Source: Closterium sp. Naga37s-1 (Eukaryota; Streptophyta; Zygnematophyceae; Desmidiales; Closteriaceae). Taken from it: 64,000 nucleotides of DNA. The notes below the pieces were generated by a model. That model was not told where the DNA came from. It made no database searches and worked only from the letters and a program-made list of their open reading frames with translations. A program made the position numbers and the translations under genes. Positions within the stretch are counted from its first letter, which is position 1. Every line of letters begins with the position of its first letter. This document shows, piece after piece, positions 11,541 to 23,100 of the stretch. The DNA is taken from NCBI GenBank assembly GCA_947471745.1, contig CANJKZ010000010.1, forward strand, positions 9,111,501-9,175,500, read 5' to 3'.

Positions 11541-13213
11541 AACCTCGATGAGCTTTAGCAGAGGCATGCAAGGCTCGTCGAGGCTGTGATGGCGAAGGCA
11601 ACCTCTTGCTCATATCCCAAGGTCGGCATGGAGCGTCAGGCGCAATTGTTGGCATGTGGCCAACTTGGCACCTACGCGACGGTAGAGAACGTGCTTGATC
11701 ATCGCCGCGCACCTGCAAAGTGGGTGCGCACTTGCGCTACTGTCACTTGCAGATGCAACACTGGCAGACCGATCTGCTGCAGCATTGGCAAGCAGCGCTG
11801 TCGCTCTGCTATGTTGGCAAGCCGCCTTTCTGTAGCACTGGCACGATGCCTCTATGTAACGCTGGCAGATTGTCGACCTTGCTGCGCTGGCGGTCGACCA
11901 GCTTGTCTGCAGGGTTGCTAGGCTCTGATGTAGTCATTCTTGCATTTGCTTGCTTAATCATTATGTAATCCCAGCTTTGCTAGTGAAACTCTTGCCAAAT
12001 TTTCCCGTGAATATGCAAGTGCTAGAGAACGCAGGCAAAGCTACGATCACACTTACGACCTGTGCCTACCCCGTAGTCTAGCTCCCACCGTTGTAGAGTG
12101 AATCTTTGCATCCATAATGCTGAGTGTATTGTTTATGGTGTTGCTAATTTTGTTGTGTTTGGTGAAGGTGGTTTGGGAGGGATGAATGAGTTGAGGAAGC
12201 TAATACTGGAGGCGATTGGCAATGCAAAGTGCGAGGACCTTATAGTCGGCGTTCGTGAGGGTGATGGGTCGGAGGTTTTCCACCTAGGAAGTGTTTCTTT
12301 TCTTTAGGAATAAGGAAGGTTCATCGAGTAAGCATGGACGGAGGGAGGTGGGAGGGAGGGTGTGTCGGTGAGAGCAAGGAGTGGAAAGGGGGGGCGAACC
12401 GGGGAGAGAAGTGGCGGAGGGAGGCAACATGGAATCTTGAGGGTGTAGTCTCTAACTCCTTTTTGTTTCAACTACTTCCCTTTTGCAACGGAGTAGACCT
12501 AAAATGGTTGAAATTTGAATATGGCCACACTCCCTCCATTGTGGAAAGGAAGGTTACCCAATTTCCAAAGGTGTCCCCCAATCCAAGCCTTATTGTTTCG
12601 ATTATTTCCTCCCAATCCCAAGTCCTAGATTTTTGTTCCCTTATTGAAGCCCAAGTCTAGCTGTTTCTCTTGCCAGTTCTGCCTACCCTAATTCCCACTG
12701 ATTATCCCCAACTCCTCCCCATCCCAAGTTTTGTTGTTTGTGTTGGCAATCTCTTTCAGCCACTATTTAGGTGGAAGTTGTAATCTAGTGTGAAAGTGAA
12801 ACCTTGCTCAAGCAAACAATGCAATTTGCTAGACAAAAGGCACAATGCGAGAGCAATGGAATTTTCTTGTGGTATTTTAGGCCCAGTGTGACGATGGTTT
12901 CCTACCTCCATATCCACATTTTCATTCTCACGTTCACCCTGTCATGCTGAAAATACCAACTATTCTATAACTAAAATGTAACTTCCACCCACAGATTCAT
13001 ATCAATGTAACTAGGGTATGGCACTTACTAATGATTTTGTTAGAAATGTTGTACTGATGTTGTTTCAAAGGTAAAGACTATCGACAGTCCACACCAACAT
13101 CCTATGCACATGGTAAAAACTGCATGAACAAAACGTACCAGCGCAAAACATAGGGTAGACTAAGCAATTACAAACGCAATCATTCTACAACCTGTTTGCA
13201 ATCTCAGTCTCAA
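11541..13213. other. Intergenic DNA, no gene supported
   Basis: 11730-11900 contains a loose repeat of roughly 27 bp built on (T)GCAGCACTGGCA. The rest is AT-richer, non-repetitive sequence. It would include the 3' flank of the WRKY-like gene. Confidence 0.4.
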
Positions 13214-15025
13214 TCAAGCAGAAAGCTCCCTCAGAATATCATCCCCACTATGATCACATGCGGACGTTAGTGTGTCAACTACTGGATTGTGCAGCTCCGT
13301 TGGTCCATCCAAAGTTTCATAATCTTCCCAAAACAAATCGTCATGATTCTCGAAACTTGGAGAGATGAAAGCAGAAGAATCTCCTTCGAAGTCCTCCAAT
13401 GGCAGGATTGGAAACGCAACATTGGCAGCACCGCCATGCAACTCGGACTGAAATTGAAGCTGCCCCGTATTCGTACTAGCAGCCTTAAAAACTACTGGGT
13501 TGTGATTGAAGTGTGCAGGTCCTGGTTCTTCAGTGTGTCGCGCCCTTTTTTCACACCGTGTGCCATCTAGCAAAGTGTCCTTCCAATAGCAGAATTCCCT
13601 TTTTGGCATTGACTGCCTGCGAAGGAGGAAAGAACTGATATTGGGGAGCTGAAAAGAAACATGAGCTTTGCCATGAGGCGAGTCTTCCAAGCTGGAGCCA
13701 GATTCTGAAGAGCAACCAGTGGCGATAGCTGCTTCCAAGACACCATCCGCATCCCCATTGTTCGCTGGGGCTGCGCACTGCTGCAAATTCTGTCCAAAAA
13801 CTGCAGAAGAATCAGCTGCATCATGCTCTGGAGCCACAGGTGCAGTGCTGCTGGCGGAAACGGCTGCAGTAGTGGCAGGAGGAGTGATCACTGGGGGAAC
13901 ATCCTCACATTGCACTGAATGCGGGATAGGAACACGATCAGGATCGCTGATGATAGCACCAGAAGCAGCACTGCCGCCGGCCATAGCCAATGGTTCAGGG
14001 GTGGAGTGAGCACCGGCAGGGAAGAGTGTGCACCCCGGGCTTGATCTAGGAGCATTAGAATCATGTTCCTCAGGCGCCTCAGCAACAGGGTGCATTGTCA
14101 GGCTGGTGGGACGGCTCGGTTCCTCCTCGCAGATGCGCTTCTCCAAAGGGGGAGGGTGGTTGTGGTGGGGCTTGCCATAGTTTATGTGGATTGAAGACAA
14201 GGTGTAATCCCTCCGGCGGTCGTACTCTACGGTCTTCTTAGCTGTGCAGGCGGGCTTGCTTCTGGAGCACGAACACTTGTAGTAGCACCTGCCACACATC
14301 CCAAAGTAACAAACGTGAATAGTAGGTCGTCAATGACTCGGAGTCACGGTCATCCATTTCAAGATATCCACTTCAGTAAAGTTATACCCGGGAAAGCTGG
14401 TACTACTCTCAAGCATCACCACAACTGAACAATTACTACAACAACTAGAATAGTGGTAGTACCACTACTAGTAGTATAGTGGTAGTACTTGTAGTTGCTC
14501 AAACATCTACAACATCAACATGCCTTACCGAGTTCTGTAAGACTTGTAAACATGCTTTTGACCGTATTTCAGCCAAATGTAGCCGTCAGCACGAACGATA
14601 TCCTGCATCATGCCGGCATTGAGAGCCGATTCTGTGGGAAGGATGTAGTTGAGGCAAATTTGCCCTGCAGGGCCTGGGCGGACATTGTATTGTAGACGTG
14701 TCCAAGTACTAGTATACCTAGTATCAATCCAATTATAGATCCGGCTGAGCGCTTCTCGAGAGAACCTTTCCAAGTTAAAAAATTGTGGTGTCTCAACTCG
14801 AAGTTGAGCAGATGTTTTCTTCCTCATAAGCTCTCCCAGAGTGCAGCACTCTGGCCGAGCTGGTAGTAGTGCTGCTTCTATAGTTCCATGATTACCGTCG
14901 CAAGCAGAAACGCGATCCACACACTCTGGGGGAAAGCCCTTGGGAGATGGAGGGGGGTTTGCGGCGCATGTCGTTGAGGTACTAGTAGTAGGTACTCGTT
15001 TGTGCATGTCCGCTGTGTGCACCAT
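13214..15025 (-). CDS. Divergent WRKY-GCM1 zinc-finger transcription factor (WLKYGQK)
   Basis: A probable nuclear DNA-binding protein of 525 residues in two exons: 15025-14529 and 14288-13214. The intron starts GTAAGG and ends GGCAG, and the phase joins exactly inside the zinc finger. Exon 1 ends with DGYIWLKYGQKHVYKSYR; exon 2 continues CYYKCSCSRSKPAC and reaches a terminal HNH. This is the WRKY fold order (heptapeptide, PRSYYKC-like strand, Cys pair, HXH). The usual WRKY tryptophan-arginine pair reads Trp-Leu, and the metal spacing is long (about CX8CX27HXH). An intron inside the WRKY domain is common in plants. The C-terminal 300 residues are Ser/Ala/Pro-rich with acidic stretches, plausible for activation. 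The start is the first Met of the frame; an upstream exon is possible. Confidence 0.72.
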
Positions 15026-17191
15026 TGAGAATGTCCGGTGGGAGCTGAAAACTTTGCACCACTGTGCATGTTGGGATAAATTCCGCGTAACAGAAGGTCG
15101 TCATTGGTTGGAGGTGTACACATCAGCAAGGCTGCATGCTTACGCCGCAAAAAAGGATTTTGGCTGTTTGGAAATGCTGACTGGGAGTGTGGGGCTGCTC
15201 GGGGCGGGATTACTGTACTAGCTCTAGCATTTTTTGGTCCTTGCTTCTTCGCCAGGAGTCAGACCAAGTCGTCAGTACACCTAACCACCGCTATTTTCAA
15301 CTCCGAACCATTGCACTGTTCTCGCGTTTCGAAGATACCCTGCACGCATTCGACTATTTCAGTTGGGCACTTGGGGAACTTGGGCTACGAAGCACCCCGA
15401 TTTCTAAAGTTAAGAAACGCATGAAAGCAAATCTGAAAAGGGGCACTTTTGCTGTCGCGGACCCTTGTGCCACTTCTACTCTTTTTGGGGGTCTGGAACC
15501 AACTCACTGTGAAATCAGTGTGAAATTTCTGGCGCCCACACAGCCCTCGGTCAAAGATTCAAGAAAGGGTGCATACCCACTTGCGCAAGTGGGGTTGAAA
15601 ATAGACGGAAAGAAAATAGCGGTGGTTGGGTGTACAGAGTCTGTAGCTCAACTCGGAGCCTGGTAGCGCAAGGCCGCTACCAAGTGCAAAACGACGCTAC
15701 CAGTTGAAGAGGAAGGGTACCTCCAAATAAGTCGGACCATACTCGTTACGGAGCTGGCAATCTATTTCACGTGGCCCATGATACAGTACAAGCGTTGCCT
15801 GGTTGGGACTCGTGGCATTTCAAGGACTCCTGCCACCAATGCGCACTTAGGCATGAATGCACAGGCAATTGCACATCCGATAGACGCACAGAGTCATGTG
15901 CTGTTACGGTTTTATTTCATATGAAAACGGGCAGTCGATGATACCCCATGGTTCGGTATATCTTTCGCCGGTATCGCCAGTGTGCCGTCGCACAATGGTT
16001 GTGTCGAATTAAAGTTTACCAGCTCTCGTCGTGGCAATCCGTAATGAGTCGTCAAAGTTCGCCTTTTTAGTCTTCATGGTAACCATGTGCACTTGAAACA
16101 AACAACAAATGCCTCTTCACTCGGCAAAAAAACAAAAATTAAAAGTTGTTCTACGCGTGGTTATTGTCCTTTGTTGCCACTACCAAGGTTTGACGAGTTT
16201 CTGGCTCGTTTCAGTAGCTCCCAAAACAAACATTTGTGTGTGCGTGAGCCAGACATCAGCTGTAATGACTTATTTTTAGGACGAATCCGAGGGTGCAAGG
16301 TATACACACGGAATTCAGAAGTCCAGTCAGCGCTGGCGAAGGAGGAAACCTGTACGCAATCATCGAACATCTTTTCCACCCTGGACTGTTGTTGGAAGAT
16401 ACGAAGCGCAACTGTATCTGTAACTGTAGCATCTTGCCACCAAAAAAATTCAACACCTAGCGCAATTTATCACACGTATGGCCATCATGAAGACGTAGAG
16501 GAATGGTGACAAGTGTTTTACAGGAAGTTGATATGCCGTATAAAGTGTATATGCCCAATACAGAGCTCTTAGTTCAGAGCACAGATATATAAAGCCTGAA
16601 AAATCAGACCCTTGTTGGAAGAAAAGGCTGAAGTTTCAGAGGCACCAAAAAGGGGGGGGAGGGGCTGAAAGTTCAGCCCCGATACAGACAACAAGTCTGA
16701 AAATCAGCCAAATCAGCCTTTTTACACTGATATTTGAGGGCCAGCTTTGAACTTCAAACAACCATTACAAGTTGTAAGTGCCCAAAATTACGTGAAGTGT
16801 GTACTCCCCATCAATCCCTCCATTCAATGTTCTAGGCTGCCACCATATTCCCTCCCATACTACGATAGTGGCCTTGCTCCCAGCAGCTAAAAAACATCCT
16901 GGATGCCGTCTCATCTCAAACAATAACTAGAGAACCCCTTTCTGAACCAAGACACTTGGCATACCAACCAACCAAAATACACTCGGACGATACTATTACG
17001 GTATAGCGTACATGTAATGCATAAAAAACCTACAGTAGCACAGTAATTTCCGTGCATGCCTTCCCATGCTCACCAAGGCACGTTCATTCATGCGTTCAAG
17101 CCTGTCTGTCCATGCATTCAGAGCACAGCTTGAAGCACACAGTGATGATGTGTCTGCTCACCTAATGCTTGTCCATGAATTAGAGCTCGCT
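15026..17191. other. Intergenic DNA between the WRKY-like gene and NDUFS1
   Basis: Holds the presumed promoter of the WRKY-like gene (right of 15025) and the 3' flank of NDUFS1 (left of 17192). Open frames here show no domain. A short G run lies near 16655. Confidence 0.4.
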
Positions 17192-20100
17192 TCAGTGCAG
17201 CGGCTGTGCTGCCTGCTTGGCCCGAGCAGACGTGCACTTAGCCATGGTCACCGAAGCCCGTGAAATGGCATCTGTCATGTAGAAATTGGGCACCTGGAAG
17301 CGAACACAAGGGGGGTTGAGAGCGGTAGAGAGGGGATGAGAGATGTTGAGAGGGGTCGAGAGGGGTTGACAGACAGGGAGTACTGAGCAGACGTGCACTT
17401 AGCCATGGCCACTGATGCCCGTGAAATGGCATCCGTCATGTAGCAATTGGGCACATGGGAGCAAATAATGTAACGTGGGGTTGAGAGGGGGTTAGTGCAG
17501 AAGACAGGGAAAGAGGGGTTGAGAAAATGAGACAAAGACGAGGGGAAGCAGGGGGGAGAGGGGTTGAGAGGTGTTGAGTGGGGTTGAGAGAGATGGAGTT
17601 GAGTACTACAAGGTAGAATGGAAGTTGCGTTAAGGCAAAACAGAAGAGAAGCACCGTGTTGGGCGACGGCTCCTTAAGTTTTGGCCCAGCACGAGTCCTT
17701 TGAGTTTTGGCCCAGCACGACTCCTTTGAGTTTTGGCCCAGCACGACTCCTTTGAGTTTTGGCCACGACTCCTTTGAGTTTTGGCCCAGCACGACTCCTT
17801 TGAGTTTTGGCCCAGCACGACTCCTTTGAGTTTTGGCCCAGCACGAGTCCTTTCAGTTTTGGCCCAGCACGAGTCCTTTGAGTTTTGGCCCAGCACGAGT
17901 CCTTTGAGTTTTGGCCCAGCACGACTCCTTTGAGTTTTGGCCCAGCACGACTCCTTTGAGTTTTGGCCCAGCACGACTCCTTTGAGTTTTGGCCCAGCAC
18001 GAGTCCTTTGAGTTTTGGCCCAGCACGACTCCTTTGAGTTTTGGCCCAGCACGAGTCCTTTGAGTTTTGGCCCAGCACGACTCCTTTGAGTTTTGGCCCA
18101 GCACGACTCCTTTGAGTTTTGGCCCAGCACGACTCCTTTGAGTTTTGGCCCAGCACGACTCCTTTGAGTTTTGGCCCAGCACGACTCCTTTGAGTTTTGG
18201 CCCAGCACGACTCCTTTGAGTTTTGGCCCAGCACGAGTCCTTTGAGTTTTGGCCCAGCACGAGTCCTTTGAGTTTTGGCCCAGCACGACTCCTTTGAGTT
18301 TTGGCCCAGCACGACTCCTTTGAGTTTTGGTCCAGCACGAGTCCTTTCAGTTTTGGCCCAGCACGAGTCCTTTTAGTTTTGGCCCAGCACGAGTCCTTTC
18401 AGTTTTGGCCCAGCACGAGTCACGGTTGAGGCAAAACAGGACGTGGCTTGGGAATCGACTCAATGGCCAACGCGAAACACAACGTGGTGACTTGCTGGCA
18501 GGGATACAAAAAGAGAGTCAGAGCAGCAGTGTCTAACACGAGAGCAGCAGTGTCCAACGCGAGAGCAGCAGTGTTTAACACGAGAGCAGCAGTGTCTAAC
18601 GCGAGAGCAGCAGTGTCTAACACGAGAGCAGCAGTGTCTAACGCGAGAGCAGCAGTGTCTAACGCGAGAGCAGCAGTGTCTAACACGAGAGCAGCAGTGT
18701 CTAACACGAGAGCAGCAGTGTCTAACACGAGAGCAGAGCAGCAGTGTCTAACGCGAGAGCAGCAGTGTCTAACGCGAGAGCAGCAGTGTCTAACGCGAGA
18801 GCAGCATCTTGTACACAGTGCACCATTGCTTGCTTGCTGCGGGCAACGGAGCTCCTACCTTGTTGATCCGCCGACTTCAGAGTCAACCCAAAACAAGGCA
18901 CCAACGACTTATGAGGCAACGACTCAAAACTCACCGGCAGCTCAAAGGGGTCTGCGAGGGCAGCACCAGGCGTGCCGTTCACCCCTGCTTGGGCGCTGAG
19001 TGTGAGAGGCGGCTCCACCTCGTCAATCCGCGCCAGATGGGGGGCCACCTGATGGGGGAGAGAGAGGGGACGGGGTGGAGTGGTGCTGTGAGTGTTCAAG
19101 TGCTGAGGGTGAGTGCTTGAGTTGAGTGTTGAGCGTGAAAGGCGGTTCCACCTCGTCGGTTCGCGCCAGGTGGGGGGCCACCTGATGATGGGGGAGGGGG
19201 GAGGAGGGGCGTGGGGCGTGGTGTGGTGAGCCGGGAGAAGAGATCTTGAGAGCTCACTTGCTCCACCTTGTCATGGGGTAGCGCCACGCCTGCCACTTCA
19301 CACACACACACAGCCCACACGAATGATCTTCCAGTCGCCCCTCGCAGCTCAAACGCACCTCATTTGTTCCCCTCACTTGTTCGCCTCACTGGTTCGCCTC
19401 ACTGGTTCGCCTCACTGGTTCGCCCCTCCCTACCACCACCCCCAGTTCACCTCTCGCAAACTCTCTCTGACTTGCTTCACGGTATCATAGGGCGGAGCCA
19501 CGCCTGCCACTTGAAGCATTCTAATACCTCCTTGTCACACTGCCTGCCTCGCTACTCTCCTCTCCCCCCCCGTACCTCGCGCAGGCGCTCTCTGACTTGC
19601 TCCACGGTGTCGTACGGCAGAGCCACGCCCGCCACTTCAGAGACGGCCCGGATGATCTTCCAGTCGTCCCTCGCACTCCCCACTGTCGGCACCGCTGCCC
19701 GTGTCATCTGCACCCGCCCCTCCGTGTTCACATACGTGGCTTCCTGTCATGGGGGGAGGGGGTAGGGTGCGGATTACCAAGAAGAACGAGAAGAGCAGGA
19801 GAGGAGCAGAGAGCAGGAGAGAAAGGGCTGTGGGGAGCAGGAACGCACAAGTTGCAAAGAACGGGTGAGAGGAGAGCAAGTTGCAAAGTCTAAAGGGATG
19901 GCCGCCTCTACCACACCGCCTGTCACATCACATCGTCCGCTCCCAACAAATTCACCAACTCAAAAGCCACTTTCTCGACGTGCAGTGCGCAGTGCCCAAT
20001 CTAGGCGTGAACCAACTCTAAACTCAGCACTTACGGGGCCCCCCTGACGCTCTCACCTTCTCAGTGTAAGTAGCGCCCGGCAGCACAATAGCGGCCCGGC

Positions 20101-23100
20101 TAGCCCCGCGGTCCCCGTGGTGGCCCTGGTAGATCACACACGCGCCTGAGGGGACCCCTGCCTCCACAATACCACAGAGGCGACTCAAGTCTCACCTTCT
20201 CAGTGTAAGCAGCGCCCGGCAGCACAATATCGGCCCGGCTGGCCCCGCGGTCCCCGTGGTGGCCCTGGTAGATCACAACTGCACCCGAGGGAATGTCTGC
20301 CTCTGCCACGTCGTCTGCCCCCAGCAGATACACCACCTTGGGGGGCGTGCTGCGGGGGAGAAGGGTGGGGGAAGAGTGGGAGAGCGGCGGATGGGGTAAG
20401 GAGGGGTGGAGGTGGGCAGAAGGAGTGGGGACGGATAAGGGTTGCTGGAATGTCTGTGTCATCTGCTCCCAGCAGATACACCACCTGTATTCGAGTGACT
20501 TTTGAGAATTCTCAAAAGTGCACCACCTGGGAGGCGTGCTGGACCGGGCGAGTAGAGGGTGGGGGAAAGAGAAGGGGGGAAGGACGGTGGGGTGGATGGG
20601 GAAAGGAGGGAAGATGGGAGGAAGATGGGGAACAGTTTAGGGGCCGCCTCTGCCAAGTCGCCTGCTCCCAGCAGTTGCACCACACCACCTGGGTGATGAT
20701 ACAAGTGTTTTAAGACGTCTCAAAACACTTATATTACCACGAGGAGGGGAAATGGGAGGAAGATGGGGAACAGATCAGGGGCCGCCACTGCCAAGTCGCC
20801 TGCTCCCAGCAGTTGCACCACCTGGGAGGGTTGCTGGGAGGGGTGCTGGGAGGCGGAAGGAGGAGGAGACAGATCAGGTGATGACAAAGAAAGAGCAGAT
20901 AGAGAAAGAGTGGATAAGGGGAGAATGGATAGAGGGAGAGTGGGTAGAGGGATTGTGGGTAGAGGGAGAGTGGGTAGAGGGAGAGTGGGTAGAGGGAGTG
21001 TGGGTAGAGGGAGTGTGGGTAGAGGGAGTGTGGGTAGAGGGAGTGTGGGTAGAGGGAGTGTGGGTAGAGGGAGTGTGGGTAGAGGGAGTGTGGGTAGAGC
21101 GAGAGTGGGTAGAGGGAGAGTGGGTAGAGGGAGTGTGGGTAGAGGGAGAGTGGGTAGAGGGAGTGTGGGTAGAAGGAGAGTGGGTAGAAGGAGAGTGGGT
21201 AGAAGGAGAGTGGGTAGAAGGAGAGTGGGTAGAAGGAGAGTGGGTAGAGGGAGAGTGGGTAGAGGGAGTGTGGGTAGAGGGAGAGTGGGTAGAGGGAGTG
21301 TGGGTAGAAGGAGAGTGGGTAGAAGGAGAGTGGGTAGAAGGAGAGTGGGTAGAAGGAGAGTGGGTAGAAGGAGAGTGGGTAGAAGGAGAGTGGGTAGAAG
21401 GAGAGTGGGTAGAAGGAGAGTGGGTAGAAGGAGAGTGGGTAGAAGGAGAGTGGGTAGAAGGAGAGTGGGTAGAAGGAGAGTGGGTAGAAGGAGAGTGGGT
21501 AGAAGGAGAGTGGGTAGAGGGAAGAGGGAGAGCAGGCGAGCTGGCTGCAATTTTCGTTAACTTGCACACTCAACCAGACGGGGGGGGACTTAGAGACGGG
21601 GCGTGCACACACACACTCACTGGAAGAGGGCGGCACTTAGAGAGAGGGCGCACACACACACAGGGTTACTCACCGGGAGAGAGCAGCTGCAGGGCCGGGC
21701 ACGAAGCCAACGTCCAGAGAGGCCACGCGGAGAGGCTGGCAGCCATACTCACGCAGAAGAGGGGGCACACACACTCACACTCACTGGGCGGAAGGAGCGT
21801 AAGTGAGTCGGGCGCACATACACACAGACACACAGGGTTACTCACCGGGAGAGAGCAGCTGCAGGGCCGGGCACAAAAGCCGACGTCCAGAGAGGCCACG
21901 CGGCCGGCAGAGAGGTGCAGCACGTGATTGAAGAAGGGTTTTGAGACGTCTCAAAGCACGATGGCACCCACCACACTTGAGCAGAGTCGGGGACACACAC
22001 ACACAAGCAAAGCAACGGGCACACTCACCGCGCTACTCACCGGGAGAGGGCAGCTCGAGGCCCGGGCACGAAGCCGACGTCCAAAGAGGCCACACGGCCG
22101 GCAGAGAGGTGCAGCACGTTGTATCCGTTCCACCCCTCCCTCACCACCCCCGCCTGCTCGCACGGGTATGACACACACACACGAGGGCAGGAGGGGAGGG
22201 CATATGCAGAAGGGAAGCGTAAGAGGGGAGGACAAGTGACGGAATGGGCGGAGGGGAGGGCGCAACGGGGAGGGTGCAGAGGGGATTGCGGGGAGGGTGC
22301 AGGGGAGAGGGCGCACGGGGGCAGGGTACATGTAGGAAAAAAATATAAGGGTTTGAGAAGTCTCTAAACTGGAAGGCATGGGGAGAGAGACGAGGGGATC
22401 GGCGAGGGCACACAGTAAGAAGGGTAAAGCACAGCATCCCTCCATGCACCCTGCCATTCCCCTCCCCGCCAACACCCCCATTCCCTCTTTCCAACACGCC
22501 CTCCTCCCACCCTCCAGACACCCACATCCCCCACAGCCACCCCTCGTTATACTCACATTCGCTACAATAGTCTGCACGGCGGCCATCACAGCCTCCCTAT
22601 CGGCGCGCTTCATCACCCCCGCTCCCACAATCACAGCCGGCTGCTTCGCCTGCGCCAGCACCCCACTGAACGGATGCTTCCCCTCCGCCATTTTCACTAG
22701 CACGTCCGCCCCCTCCCCTAAACCCTCAGTGGGGAAGGTAAGATCCAGGGAAGGGCCTATGTTGGCGACTTTCGCGCGTCGGCCAATCACAGCCTTTCTC
22801 AGGCGGTGATTCAGGAGTGGCGCTTCGCTGCGCGGGTCCGTCCCGATCAGCAGCACCACGTCAGCGTCCTCCAAGCCGGCCAATCCCGTGTTTGCCACGT
22901 AGGACGACCGCAGATCCGCGTTCGCCGCGCCTCCTGCCACCCAATCCCCGTCGTCTGGGCGAAGATTATCGCACCCGAGCCGGTTCATTAGGTCTTTAAG
23001 AGCGATTAGCGCCTCGGCGTCCGCAAGCCGCCCTGCCACCGCCTGCACCTCCTCCCCCTTAACTCCCACCAGCGCCTTCGCCGCCGCTTCCAGCGCCTCG

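Larger units (their letters stand above)
20455..20835 (-). repeat. Three copies of NDUFS1 exon 4 start in intron 3
   Basis: 20455-20490, 20640-20697 and 20778-20835 each repeat the acceptor side of exon 4 (V(Y/Q)LLGA(D/G)D(V/L)...), with flanking intron sequence also shared. The first is split by a palindrome at 20498-20519. Confidence 0.85.

Noticed and set aside
17630-18338. Long overlapping minus-strand frames of 160-220 codons
   Set aside because: They are pure translations of the 26-bp minisatellite inside NDUFS1 intron 6. The unit has no stop in several frames.
20703-20730. Palindrome core ACGT as a bZIP binding site
   Set aside because: Other members of the family have TCGA or AATT at the centre, so the shared feature is the arms rather than an ACGT core.
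20729-21927. Frames of up to 391 codons on both strands
   Set aside because: Produced by the 15-bp array; both strands and several frames are open at once, which is typical of a repeat without stops.
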